The notes beneath the pieces were generated by a model. The model had not been told where the DNA came from, did not search any database, and saw only the letters and a list, made by a program, of their open reading frames with translations. Below, piece after piece: positions 1-8,208 of a stretch of 64,000 nucleotides of DNA (within the stretch, counting starts at the first letter, position 1; the number at the start of each line of letters is the position of its first letter). This DNA is from Comamonas composti DSM 21721 (GTDB taxonomy: Bacteria > Pseudomonadota > Gammaproteobacteria > Burkholderiales > Burkholderiaceae_C), in the NCBI RefSeq assembly GCF_000429845.1, contig NZ_AUCQ01000013.1, positions 106,089 through 170,088 of the forward strand, given 5' to 3'. The translations under genes and the position numbers were made by a program.

Positions 1-11
1 GGCTTGAATGA

Positions 12-26
12 CATACGTCGCGTATG
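12..26. promoter_or_regulatory. Operator-like inverted repeat 1 (CATAC-N5-GTATG)
   Basis: CATAC (12-16) and GTATG (22-26) flank a 5-base spacer, and the symmetry extends to GACATACG/CGTATGTC (10-17 and 21-28). The same half-sites recur at 64-78, with centres 52 bp apart, about five helical turns. It lies just upstream of the TetR-family gene, so autoregulation is the simplest reading. A divergent target left of the window is possible. Confidence 0.6.
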
Positions 27-63
27 TCGGATTCTATGGGAAGAAATCTTCAAGTATTATTGG

Positions 64-78
64 CATACGATTTGTATG
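64..78. promoter_or_regulatory. Operator-like inverted repeat 2 (CATAC-N5-GTATG)
   Basis: CATAC (64-68) and GTATG (74-78) with a 5-base spacer, identical in half-sites and spacing to the repeat at 12-26. It ends 15 bases before the chosen start codon of the TetR-family gene and overlaps its leader, where bound protein would block transcription. Confidence 0.6.
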
Positions 79-93
79 TGAATGGAGAGGGGA

Positions 94-678
94 ATGCGCA
101 AGAGCCGGGCCAGCATGATCGAGGAAACGCGTGCCAAGCTGGTGACAGCAGCGCGCGAGGCCTTTGCCGCCCAGGGCTATGCCCAGGCCTCGATGGACGA
201 GCTCACCGCGCGCGCGGGGTTGACGCGCGGTGCCCTGTACCACCATTTCGGCGGCAAGCAAGGCCTGCTGGCTGCCGTGGTCGCGCAGATCGATGCCGAG
301 ATGGATGCGCGCCTGGAGCGGGTGCTCGCAGCCCATGCCGACCCCTGGGTGGGCTTTCTCGCCTATTGCCGTGCCTACCTGGCCATGGCCCAGGAGGCCG
401 AGATCCGCCGCATCGTCCTGCAGGATGCGCGTGCCGTGCTCACGGGAACCGATCAGGGCGAGCAGCACCGCAACTGCATTGCCTTCATGGCCGACTATCT
501 GCAGCGGCTCATGGACCAGGGCGTGATCCTGCAGGCCAGCCCCCAGGCCCTGGCCAGATTGCTCAACGGCTGTCTGGTCGAGCTGGCCTTCTGGATTGCC
601 GAGGAAGATGCGCCGGTCTCACGGCTCGAGCAGGCCTTGCAGGCCCTGGACTCCACCTTGGGGGGCTGGAAGCTTTAG
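94..678 (+). CDS. TetR/AcrR family transcriptional regulator
   Basis: About 194 residues, usual for TetR repressors. Residues ~8-55 form the N-terminal helix-turn-helix (EETRAKLVTAAREAF ... MDELTARAGLTRGALYHHFGGKQGLL), with the GxLYxHF pattern of the recognition helix. The C-terminal ligand domain is mostly helical, and its ligand cannot be predicted. Start 94 is preferred over 82 because GGAGAGG (84-90) is then a well-placed ribosome-binding site. Two matching inverted repeats lie upstream. The stop codon is the first base of a palindromic repeat shared with the convergent AraC-type gene. The regulated gene is probably itself and/or one left of the window. Confidence 0.9.
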   Translation: MRKSRASMIEETRAKLVTAAREAFAAQGYAQASMDELTARAGLTRGALYHHFGGKQGLLAAVVAQIDAEMDARLERVLAAHADPWVGFLAYCRAYLAMAQEAEIRRIVLQDARAVLTGTDQGEQHRNCIAFMADYLQRLMDQGVILQASPQALARLLNGCLVELAFWIAEEDAPVSRLEQALQALDSTLGGWKL

Positions 679-728
679 AGCGTGTTCACGATCTCTGCGC
701 AGGCGCGAGGAGATCGTGAACACGTTCT
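677..728. repeat. Minimal copy of the 19-bp-arm palindromic element; likely bidirectional terminator
   Basis: Arms 677-695 (AGAGCGTGTTCACGATCTC) and 710-728 (GAGATCGTGAACACGTTCT) pair with one mismatch around a 14-base loop. It fills the whole gap between two convergent genes: the TetR TAG (676-678) and the AraC-type TAA (728-730 on the complement) both overlap its ends. It belongs to the dispersed family also seen at 3858, 35180, 40281, 50741, 51824 and 60120. Confidence 0.85.
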
Positions 729-1753
729 TAGGCGTTGAGCTGTTCGCGGTAGCGTCCCGGTGGCATGCCGAACCAGCGCTTGCAGGCCCTGAAGAAATTG
801 CTCTGATCCACAAAGCCCAGCAGATCGGCGATCTGGGCCAGGCTGTGGCGCGGCTCGCCCAGGTACTGGCGCGCCAGCTGGCGGCGGGTATCGTCCAGCA
901 GTTGCTGGTAGCTCACGGCTTCGGCCTGCAGGCGGCGCTGCAAGGTGCGGTCCGACATGGCCAGCAAGGCGGCCACATCTTCGCGGCGCGGCTCGCCCTG
1001 GGGCAGCAGGCGTGCGATCTCCTGGCACACGCGTGCGCTGACGCGGGTCTGGCCCAGTTGGTCGAGCTCGGTTTCGACCAGTTTTTCATGCAGGGCCCAG
1101 AGTTCGGGGTTGTGCGTGGGAATCGGCGTCAGCAGATCGGCTTCGGAGAGCAGCATGCGGTTCGCTTCCTGGTCGAAGCGCGGCAGCAGCCCGAAGGCCG
1201 CTTGGTAGGCCGCCTCTTCGGGCTCTTTCGGCGGCGGGGCCACGAAGTCCACGGCCTGGGGCATGACTTCGCGCCGCGTGAGCCAGGTGCACAGCACCAG
1301 CAGCGTGAGCATGGAGTATTCGGCACGCTGGCGCGGCACGGGGCGCGTGGCTCCCACATGGTTCATGACCATCCAGTAGCCGGGGGCGCCATAGGCATCG
1401 CGCTCCAGATGGAAGCTGGTGGCATCCGAGATCACGGCCATGTGGCGGCTCAGGTCCTGAAAGCCGGCCAGCAGGTTGGGGCCCGAGGCCAGCGAATAGC
1501 CGACCAGATCGATGTTGCTGTAGCGCGAGGCCAGCTCCCTGCTCAGTCCCAGAGTGGATTTTCCCGAGCAGGCCACGCCCAGCTCCCAGAGACGGCTGAC
1601 GCGGTCCACGTCGACGCGCGTCTGGGGCTGCTGCAGCGAGGCCAGATCGATGCCGGCCTGGGTGCACAGGCTCTCCACGGCCAGCCCCTCGGCGGCCATC
1701 ATGTCCGTAACGCCTCGAACCCAGGCGGCGGAGCTGCCGGGTCGCAAGGTCAT
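728..1753 (-). CDS. AraC-family transcriptional regulator with arabinose-binding-like N-terminal domain
   Basis: 341 residues. The N-terminal ~200 residues resemble the ligand domain of OruR/ArgR-type AraC regulators. The C-terminus (about 240-335) holds two helix-turn-helices, including REDVAALLAMSDRTLQRRL and SLAQIADLLGFVDQSNFFRACKRWFG, followed by the usual PPGRYR end. It is divergent from the first CocE-type hydrolase, and the 182-base gap contains the promoter block found three times in this region, so it is the prime candidate activator of the esterase genes. That link is inference. The inducer is unknown. Confidence 0.9.
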   Translation of the reverse strand: MTLRPGSSAAWVRGVTDMMAAEGLAVESLCTQAGIDLASLQQPQTRVDVDRVSRLWELGVACSGKSTLGLSRELASRYSNIDLVGYSLASGPNLLAGFQDLSRHMAVISDATSFHLERDAYGAPGYWMVMNHVGATRPVPRQRAEYSMLTLLVLCTWLTRREVMPQAVDFVAPPPKEPEEAAYQAAFGLLPRFDQEANRMLLSEADLLTPIPTHNPELWALHEKLVETELDQLGQTRVSARVCQEIARLLPQGEPRREDVAALLAMSDRTLQRRLQAEAVSYQQLLDDTRRQLARQYLGEPRHSLAQIADLLGFVDQSNFFRACKRWFGMPPGRYREQLNA

Positions 1754-1755
1754 GG

Positions 1756-1853
1756 CAGGGTTTTCCTGGGGAAGTGGTGCGGCGGATGGCGTCTTGAAGT
1801 CACTGTTTTGGCTTGGTTGCGATAACGGGGTGTGCGCGGGCTCTGCCTAGAAT
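1756..1853 (+). promoter_or_regulatory. Conserved promoter block, copy 1 (before CocE-type hydrolase 1)
   Basis: Ordered words: CAGGGTTTTCCTG (1756-1768), TGAAGTCACTGTTTTGGC (1795-1812), TTGCGATA (1817-1824) and TAGAAT (1848-1853). The same words with the same offsets occur at 6033-6130 and 8026-8123: 39 bases from first to second word, and 25 bases between TTGCGA and TAGAAT. TAGAAT looks like a -10 box. The 25-base gap is too long for a normal sigma-70 -35, so activator dependence is likely. Confidence 0.7.
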
Positions 1854-1935
1854 TTTTGTGTGGGCAGAACTTCATAGTTTGCCCCATGGGCCGTGAGCAG
1901 GCCCGGTAAATACCAAGAAAACCAGGAGACGCGTT

Positions 1936-3798
1936 TTGAGCACGATTTTCATGCACCCCCGGCGCTGGGGTTTGGCTACAACCCTGGTCGCAGCCAGCCT
2001 GGGCCTGGCCGCCTGTGGAGGCTCTTCCTCCAGCGAGCCCGAGGCCAATCCCCCGCAGCCCGTCGAGACCACGCAGCGCTCGGGCTACATCACGCTGCCC
2101 AACGGCAACAAGATGCGCTACTCGCTGGTGCTGCCCAGCGCCACGGGCAGGTTTCCCGTGCTCGTGGTGTATGACGGCTATGCCGCAGGCTCGGTGGCCA
2201 GCCAGGCGCCGGCCTGGGTCAAGGAGGGCTATGCCGTCATGGGCATCAATGTGCCGGGAACGGGCTGCTCCTCGGGCGACAACCAGGTCTTTGACGAGAC
2301 CACGGGCGCTGCAGGTGCCTTTGCCGTGGAATGGGCGGCCGAGCAGTCCTGGTCCACGGGCCGCATCGGCATGCTGGGCTCGTCCTACTCGGGCTACAAC
2401 CAGCTGTGGGTGGCTGCACACCGTCCCAAGGGGCTGCTGGCGATCACGCCCAGCAAGAACGTGACCGACCCTTACCGCGATGTGGGCTATCCGGGCGGGA
2501 TTCCGAATGTCGGCTTTCCCAACATGTGGTGGGACGTCTTTCCCATCTTCTGGAAGCAGGCGGCCGCCATCGCAGAAAAGGATGACAAGGAGTGCGCAGC
2601 CACGGCGGCCAGGAATATCGCCAATCTGGAGCGCCCCGATCTGGACCTGCGCAAATGGCTGGAAAACGCCTATGCCGATGGCGTATATGTGGACCGCAGT
2701 GCGAACCGGTTCACCTACAAGATCAACGTCCCCACGCTGGGCAACCAGTCCTGGCAGGACGAGCAGATCGGTCCGCGCGCGGGCTATTACGAGGACACGA
2801 TTGCTCCCGACAAGATGTGGTTGCTGAGCTCCAACGGCGACCACAACACGAATACCCGTTCGCAAGAGGTCGATCAGTCGCTCAAGCGCTTTCTTGCGCA
2901 CTTCGTGAAGGGTGAGGACAACGGCTTCGAGAAAGAGCCGCGCGTACGCCTTTTGCAGGAAATGCAGACCACGGACGAGATACTGGCGAATGGCCTGGCC
3001 AAGCTCCAGTCGCGCACCATGACCGACCTGGGCCCCATGCCCGTCAAGGTCAAGCCCATGCGCTTGTGGATGCAGGCCCAGGGTGGTCTTGCCGATACGC
3101 GCCCCGTCGATGCGCTGAGCTCGACCGGCTACCAGTACCCCGTGGACAGCCCGACGGTGAATGTGCCGCCGCCGTTGCTGGGTGGAGCGCCTTCCGATGA
3201 AGGCTGGCAGGCCACATCGGCGGCCGCCCAAAATGGCGCGCTGGTCTTCACCACGGCACGCCTGCCCGAGGACCTGAGCTTCTACGGCGAAGGCTCGGCC
3301 GACATCTGGCTGAGCGCGACTGCGGCCAATACCGACCTGCAGGTCACGGTCTCCGAAGTGCGGCCCGATGGCCAGGAGATGTTCGTGCAGCGCGGCTGGC
3401 TGCGCGCCTCCAAGCGCGCGCTGGATGCGGGCCGCAGCAGCGAGTTGCGCCCCTATCAGACGTTCTTGAAGAATGACGAGTCCATGCTCCAGCCCGGAGT
3501 GCCGGTGCTGGCGCGCGTGGAGATCAACAAGTTCGCCCATGTGTTCCGCAAGGATTCGAGCATCCGCGTGACCATCGACACCCCATCCAAGACCGGTTAC
3601 TGGGTCTTCGGCAACGACAAGACTGCATCCGTCAATACGGTCTGGCACGACAGCTCGCGTCCCTCAAGCATTGTGCTTGGCTACCTGCCCTACAAGCATG
3701 AGCCCAGCCTGCCCAGCTGCGAGAAGACGCTGCGCCAGCCCTGCCGCACAAGCGAGCATCCGGTGCCCGCAGGTGTGGGTCCGAGGCCCCCGGTGTAA
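1936..3798 (+). CDS. CocE/NonD family hydrolase, lipoprotein (copy 1)
   Basis: 620 residues. Residues 1-27 are a lipoprotein signal ending LAAC at Cys27, so the enzyme should be membrane-anchored outside the cytoplasm. The alpha/beta-hydrolase core carries GSSYSG with Ser150 as nucleophile (GxSYxG, as in cocaine esterase and X-Pro peptidases). The C-terminal third (about 430-590) matches the galactose-binding-like jelly-roll of the X-Pro dipeptidyl-peptidase C-terminal family. The TTG start at 1936 is chosen because AGGAGA (1923-1928) sits 7 bases upstream, and the paralogue has a TTG in the same place. It is a close tandem paralogue of the next gene. Substrate is probably an ester or amide. 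Confidence 0.85.
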   Translation: MSTIFMHPRRWGLATTLVAASLGLAACGGSSSSEPEANPPQPVETTQRSGYITLPNGNKMRYSLVLPSATGRFPVLVVYDGYAAGSVASQAPAWVKEGYAVMGINVPGTGCSSGDNQVFDETTGAAGAFAVEWAAEQSWSTGRIGMLGSSYSGYNQLWVAAHRPKGLLAITPSKNVTDPYRDVGYPGGIPNVGFPNMWWDVFPIFWKQAAAIAEKDDKECAATAARNIANLERPDLDLRKWLENAYADGVYVDRSANRFTYKINVPTLGNQSWQDEQIGPRAGYYEDTIAPDKMWLLSSNGDHNTNTRSQEVDQSLKRFLAHFVKGEDNGFEKEPRVRLLQEMQTTDEILANGLAKLQSRTMTDLGPMPVKVKPMRLWMQAQGGLADTRPVDALSSTGYQYPVDSPTVNVPPPLLGGAPSDEGWQATSAAAQNGALVFTTARLPEDLSFYGEGSADIWLSATAANTDLQVTVSEVRPDGQEMFVQRGWLRASKRALDAGRSSELRPYQTFLKNDESMLQPGVPVLARVEINKFAHVFRKDSSIRVTIDTPSKTGYWVFGNDKTASVNTVWHDSSRPSSIVLGYLPYKHEPSLPSCEKTLRQPCRTSEHPVPAGVGPRPPV

Positions 3799-3857
3799 CG
3801 CCGAAGCCGTATGCCGTGATGGCTCCTGGATCTGCGTGCAAATCCAGGGGCGTGATA

Positions 3858-3922
3858 AGAGCGTGTTCACGATCTCCTCGCGGCGCTCCAACGCGCCTGC
3901 GTAGAGATCGCGGACATGCTCT
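3858..3922. repeat. Minimal copy of the palindromic element between the tandem hydrolases
   Basis: Left arm 3858-3876 is AGAGCGTGTTCACGATCTC. The right arm 3904-3922 (GAGATCGCGGACATGCTCT) is degraded at a few positions. The 27 bases between are the reverse complement of the element's left interior (cgcaggcgcgttggagcgc type), so this is an internally deleted copy in opposite orientation to the full ones. It separates hydrolase 1 from hydrolase 2. Confidence 0.8.
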
Positions 3923-3946
3923 AAGAAAAAGTGGAGACAGATTTTG

Positions 3947-5782
3947 ATGAAAAACCATATACAAGCAGGCGCCTGGCGCCTGGCGACAACCTTGGCTGCA
4001 GCCTCGCTGGGCCTTGCGGCCTGCGGTGGCTCGTCCTCGGACGATCCATCGCCGCCTGTTGTCCAGCCTAGCCAGCAGTCGGGCTATATCACGCTGCCCG
4101 ATGGCAACAAGATGCGCTATTCGCTGCTGCTGCCCGAAGGCCAGGGGCCTTTCCCGCTGCTGGTCGAATACGACGGCTATTCCTCGGGCTCGTACCCGAA
4201 TGTGGCCACGCCCTGGACCCAGGAAGGCTATGCGGTCATGGGGCTGAATCTGCCGGGCACGGGCTGCTCCACGGGTGAGGATCAGGTGTTCGATGCAAGT
4301 GTCGGCGCGGCCGGGGCCTTTGCCATCGAATGGGCGGGCAAGCAGTCCTGGTCGAACGGACGCATAGGCATGATTGGCTATTCGTACTCGGGCTACAACC
4401 AGCTGTGGGTGGCTGCGCACCGTCCCAAGGGGCTGGTGGCCATCACCCCCAGCAAGACCGTGACCGATCCCTATCGTGACGTGGCCTATCCGGGCGGCAT
4501 TGCGAATATCGGTTTTCCTTCGCAGTGGTGGAGCGGCTTTCCCACGATCTGGGAAAGAGCCCGCGATCTGGCCGCCAAGTTCGGCGAGGATACGGGCTGT
4601 GCCAAGACCGTGGCCGAGAATATCGAGAAGATCAAGCGCCCCGATCTGAGCCTGCTCGAGTGGACCAAACACCCCTATGCAGACGGCCTGTACATCAAGC
4701 GCAGCGCGATGTACGAAACCGGCAAGATCAATATCCCGGCGCTGGGAACCCAGTCCTGGCAGGATGAGCAGATCGGTCCGCGCTCCGGCTACTACGAGGA
4801 CACCATGGCCCCGGACAGGATGTGGCTGGTCAGCTCCAATGGCGACCACCACACGAATGTGACCTCGGGTGAGATCGACCAGACCTTGAAGCGCTTTCTG
4901 GCCCACTTCGTGAAGCAGGAGGACAACGGCTTCGAGAAAGAGCCGCATGTGCGCCTGCTGCAGGAGATGCAGATCCAGGACGAGAAGGCCTACAACGGTG
5001 GCGCCAAGCTGGAGCCTACGGCCATGGCCGAGTTCGATCGCCTGCCCGTGCCCGTCAAGCCCCTGCGTCTGTGGATGCAGCCAGGCGAGGTGCTCGGCGA
5101 TACCGCGCCTGCGGCAGCCGGCGGCTCGTCCAGCTATCGCTATCCGGTCAAGAGCCCCCAGGTCAACAACCCCGCAGCCGAGGGCTGGCAGTCCGTGGCC
5201 AGCTCCGAAAAGGATGGGCAACTGGTCTTCACCACGCCGGTCCTGCCCGAGGCCCTGAGCTTTTACGGCGAGGGCTCGGCCGATCTGTGGCTGAGCTCCA
5301 CCGAGGCCGATACCGACTTGCAGGTCACGCTCTCCGAAGTGCGGCCCGACGGTCAGGAGATGTTCGTGCAGCGCGGCTGGCTGCGTGCGTCAAAGCGCGC
5401 CCTGGATGCGAGCCGCAGCACCGAACTGCGTCCCTACGGCAGCTTTTTGCAAAAGGATGAAAGCCCGCTGGTGCCGGGCGGGCAGCCGGTGCTGGCGCGC
5501 GTGGAGATCAACAAGTTCGCGCATGTGTTCCGTGCGGGCTCCAGCATCCGCGTGACCATCGATACGCCCTCTCAAACGGGTTTCTGGATCTTTGGCAACG
5601 ACAAGAGGCCGTCGACGAACACGCTGTGGCATGAGCCAGGTCATGCTTCCAGCATCGTCCTAGGGTACATCCCGTACAAGCATGCGCAGGCATTGCCAAG
5701 CTGTGACAAGACCATTCGTCAACCATGCCGCAAGAACGAGCATGCGGTGCCTGCAGGTGTGGGCCCCCGGGCGCCCGTGTAG
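3947..5782 (+). CDS. CocE/NonD family hydrolase, lipoprotein (copy 2)
   Basis: 611 residues from the ATG at 3947 (a TTG directly before it is an alternative), with GGAG about ten bases upstream. Lipoprotein signal with lipobox LAAC, Cys26. Catalytic GYSYSG motif with Ser146, and the same C-terminal jelly-roll domain as copy 1. Long stretches match copy 1 closely, including the C-terminal Cys-containing tail ending GVGPRAPV. No promoter block of the three-copy type precedes it, so it may be co-transcribed with copy 1 through the 148-base gap. Divergence between the two suggests an old duplication with different substrate preference. Confidence 0.85.
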   Translation: MKNHIQAGAWRLATTLAAASLGLAACGGSSSDDPSPPVVQPSQQSGYITLPDGNKMRYSLLLPEGQGPFPLLVEYDGYSSGSYPNVATPWTQEGYAVMGLNLPGTGCSTGEDQVFDASVGAAGAFAIEWAGKQSWSNGRIGMIGYSYSGYNQLWVAAHRPKGLVAITPSKTVTDPYRDVAYPGGIANIGFPSQWWSGFPTIWERARDLAAKFGEDTGCAKTVAENIEKIKRPDLSLLEWTKHPYADGLYIKRSAMYETGKINIPALGTQSWQDEQIGPRSGYYEDTMAPDRMWLVSSNGDHHTNVTSGEIDQTLKRFLAHFVKQEDNGFEKEPHVRLLQEMQIQDEKAYNGGAKLEPTAMAEFDRLPVPVKPLRLWMQPGEVLGDTAPAAAGGSSSYRYPVKSPQVNNPAAEGWQSVASSEKDGQLVFTTPVLPEALSFYGEGSADLWLSSTEADTDLQVTLSEVRPDGQEMFVQRGWLRASKRALDASRSTELRPYGSFLQKDESPLVPGGQPVLARVEINKFAHVFRAGSSIRVTIDTPSQTGFWIFGNDKRPSTNTLWHEPGHASSIVLGYIPYKHAQALPSCDKTIRQPCRKNEHAVPAGVGPRAPV

Positions 5783-5850
5783 GCCCGTTGGCTGAGCATT
5801 CCCGGCAAAGGTGGCTGGGCTGCCTTCCGGGAAGGCATGGATTTCAAGTG

Positions 5851-5897
5851 TTTTCAGGCTCTGGCGCATATGTATGAAGCGCTAGATGCTATGAAAA
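5851..5897. repeat. GATAGCT/AGCGCTT-family palindromic intergenic repeat, copy A
   Basis: Imperfect palindrome with TTTTCA and TGAAAA ends and an internal GAAGCGCT word. Related copies are at 17301-17390, 32003-32046, 35498-35549, 37148-37195 and 39311-39355. I recall such elements as abundant between genes of Comamonadaceae. Confidence 0.55.
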
Positions 5898-6032
5898 CAG
5901 TAGTTTCTCCAGCCCCCAGCCCCAGCCCTTGGCGTCAGATTCCCTTGAACCTGTTCTTGGATCGTGTGGCTGAGGTGCGCGCCTACCAGGCCGCGAGAGC
6001 TGTGCCGCGCAGCGACTCGGGGCTTGCGAATC

Positions 6033-6130
6033 CAGGGTTTTCCTGGTGCCTCCAAGCCTTGGTTGGTCCTGTGAAGTCACTGTTTTGGCGCTGTTGCGAT
6101 AGCCGCCTGGGCGGAGGCCGTTTCTAGAAT
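6033..6130 (+). promoter_or_regulatory. Conserved promoter block, copy 2 (before carboxylesterase)
   Basis: CAGGGTTTTCCTG (6033-6045), TGAAGTCACTGTTTTGGC (6072-6089), TTGCGATA (6094-6101) and TAGAAT (6125-6130), with the same spacings as copies 1 and 3. The start codon of the carboxylesterase is 87 bases beyond TAGAAT. Confidence 0.7.
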
Positions 6131-6216
6131 GATTTCAGCGCAACCAACGATTGCGCGGTGTGTCCCGAGGGTTTGGCAAGCCCTCGGGAAACTTAGAAAA
6201 TCATCAGGAGACAAGC

Positions 6217-7968
6217 ATGGGAACAGGACGGTGGCGGGTGCTGGGCGGCTCAGGTCTGGCTGCGGGCTTGGTGGCTTTGGGGCTTGCGGCTTGCGGCGGC
6301 TCTGAGCGCGAAGAGCCAGAGGTGAGTGAAGGGCCTGAAGTGCGCGAGACGGCTTATGGAAAGCTGCTTGGCGTAGACGACAGCACGGTTTCGGGTACTT
6401 ATTTCTGGAAAGGCGTGCCCTTTGCCCAGCCTCCCGTTGGTGCTTTGCGCTGGGAGGCGCCCGTAGAGCCTGTGGCCTGGCAAGGAGTGCGCGATGCGCA
6501 GCGCTTTGGCAATGCCTGCTTGCAGCTGGGCCGTATCTACGGGCCGGGCGCCAACAACCGCTTTGACGACACCATCGCTTCCACCTTGGATCAGCCCCTG
6601 GGCAGCGAAGACTGCCTGACGCTCAATATCTGGCGACCCGCCAACAACCAGGACCAGCTGCCTGTGCTGCTCTTTGTGCATGGGGGCAGTGCCATCTCCG
6701 GCTATACGGCAGATCCGGTCTATGACGGTGCGCAACTGGCCAAGACGGCGAATGCCGTGGTGGTCACGGCCAACTACCGGCTGGATATCCTGGGCTTTAT
6801 GCAACTGCCGCAAATGCAGGCGAACGCAGGCGGTACGGGTAATTTTGCGCTGCTGGACAATTTGCAGGCGCTGAACTACATACAGCGCAATATTGCAAGC
6901 TTTGGCGGTAACGCGGGCAATGTCACGCTGATGGGGCAGTCGGCAGGCGCCATCAATGCACTGGCCCTGCTCACGGCCGACAAGGCCAAGGGCTTGTTCC
7001 ACCGTATCGTGCCCATTAGCGGCGGACTCTCCCTGCCTTCGAATCTGCCTGCGGGCACCTTGCCAACGATCAAGCCGGCCTCTGCTTATGCGGGCCAGGC
7101 CGGCATGCTTCTGGCCCATTTGATGGTGGACGATGGCCTGGCCCGCGATGTGGCCAGTGCCTCGGCAATGGCCGCAGGCTGGTCGCAGCAGCAGGTGGCC
7201 AGCTATCTGCGCGGCAAGGACGCAGGCTTGCTGCTCAAGACGCTGGCGGCCAAGGGGCTGACGGGCTCGGGTCCGATTCCCGACGATGTGCTGATTCCCG
7301 CCGACCCCATGGCAGCCCTGGCTGCGGGGCGCTACAACAAGGTGCCCGTGATGGCCGGCTATACCGCCGAGGAGGGCAAGCTGTTTGCTCCCTTGTTTGC
7401 GGCCTTGGGGGGCAAGCCGGGCTTCAAGATAGACGATGCCGAGCGCTTTCGCATGATGCAGGCCTTTGATCCGGACGCAAGCGCAGGCCAGCCGCGCGAG
7501 GAGGACATCATCGACACCTCCTATCTGCCCGCGCAAGCTCCGGGCACGGGCTATAACGCCATGGCCAGCTTGCTGGGCCGCTTGTTCATCAACCCCAGCC
7601 GGGACCAACTGCTCAACACGCTGCGCACGCAACAGTCCGATGTCTGGGCTTACCGTTTCGATTGGGCTCAGCAGCCAGCTCCCTGGAACACGGTTTATGG
7701 CGCGGCCCATGCGTTTGATCTGCCGTTTATGTTCAAAAACTTCGGTCCTTCGGTGTTTGCAAAGGCCACCAACAGCAGCGCCAATGAGCCCGGCAGGCTG
7801 GCGCTGTCCGGCGCCATGATGGCCAGCCTCAAGGCCTTTATGCATACAGGCAGTCCGCAGAGTCAGGTCTTGGGTCAGACCTGGAATCCCTGGCCCAGCA
7901 CGCTGATTTTTGATGCAGGGCCGAGTCAGCTGCGCATAGACCAGCAAGCCGCAACAGCTCCGCAATAA
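6217..7968 (+). CDS. Type-B carboxylesterase, lipoprotein
   Basis: 583 residues from ATG 6217, which follows AGGAGA. A longer in-frame start at 6151 lacks such a site and would precede the signal peptide. Lipobox LAAC with Cys26 predicts an outer-surface or periplasmic lipoprotein. Family marks: EDCLTLN, the oxyanion-hole region FVHGGS and the nucleophile elbow GQSAG with Ser242. The HGGS variant replaces the more common HGGG. Cell-bound type-B esterases of this order (for example polyurethane esterase PudA of Comamonas/Delftia acidovorans) act on polyester or small esters, and a similar role here is a guess. It is preceded by promoter block copy 2. Confidence 0.87.
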   Translation: MGTGRWRVLGGSGLAAGLVALGLAACGGSEREEPEVSEGPEVRETAYGKLLGVDDSTVSGTYFWKGVPFAQPPVGALRWEAPVEPVAWQGVRDAQRFGNACLQLGRIYGPGANNRFDDTIASTLDQPLGSEDCLTLNIWRPANNQDQLPVLLFVHGGSAISGYTADPVYDGAQLAKTANAVVVTANYRLDILGFMQLPQMQANAGGTGNFALLDNLQALNYIQRNIASFGGNAGNVTLMGQSAGAINALALLTADKAKGLFHRIVPISGGLSLPSNLPAGTLPTIKPASAYAGQAGMLLAHLMVDDGLARDVASASAMAAGWSQQQVASYLRGKDAGLLLKTLAAKGLTGSGPIPDDVLIPADPMAALAAGRYNKVPVMAGYTAEEGKLFAPLFAALGGKPGFKIDDAERFRMMQAFDPDASAGQPREEDIIDTSYLPAQAPGTGYNAMASLLGRLFINPSRDQLLNTLRTQQSDVWAYRFDWAQQPAPWNTVYGAAHAFDLPFMFKNFGPSVFAKATNSSANEPGRLALSGAMMASLKAFMHTGSPQSQVLGQTWNPWPSTLIFDAGPSQLRIDQQAATAPQ

Positions 7969-8025
7969 AGCATGATTTGTGCGTGCAGGAGGTGGCCAAA
8001 GGCGATCCGGGCTCTGTTCTGAGCC

Positions 8026-8123
8026 CAGGGTTTTCCTGAGGCCCTAAGCCTCTTGCTGGTCCTGTGAAGTCATTGTTTTGGCGCTGTTGCGATAGCTGAA
8101 GGTGCAAAGGCCTTGCCTAGAAT
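8026..8123 (+). promoter_or_regulatory. Conserved promoter block, copy 3 (no full gene behind it)
   Basis: CAGGGTTTTCCTG (8026-8038), TGAAGTCATTGTTTTGGC (8065-8082, one base different), TTGCGATA (8087-8094) and TAGAAT (8118-8123), all in the same register as copies 1 and 2. The first start behind it opens only a 10-codon frame. The acyl-CoA ligase begins 387 bases downstream and may be driven from here. Confidence 0.65.
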
Positions 8124-8208
8124 TTTGAGAGCAGAAAACAGTGCCAGGGCCCATGGCAAGAGTCGATTCAGGGCCTTGGCGGACGCAGAGAAAAAGGAGA
8201 CAGGATCC

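Larger units (their letters stand above)
5783..6216. other. 434-base gene-free stretch
   Basis: Holds a GATAGCT/AGCGCT-family intergenic palindrome (5851-5897) and promoter block copy 2 (6033-6130), then the leader of the carboxylesterase. I see no credible gene. Confidence 0.6.

Noticed and set aside
1823..1853. Ordinary sigma-70 promoter with TTGCGA as -35 in the three-copy block
   Set aside because: The gap to TAGAAT is 25 bases in all three copies, far from 17; an activator-dependent or different arrangement is more likely.
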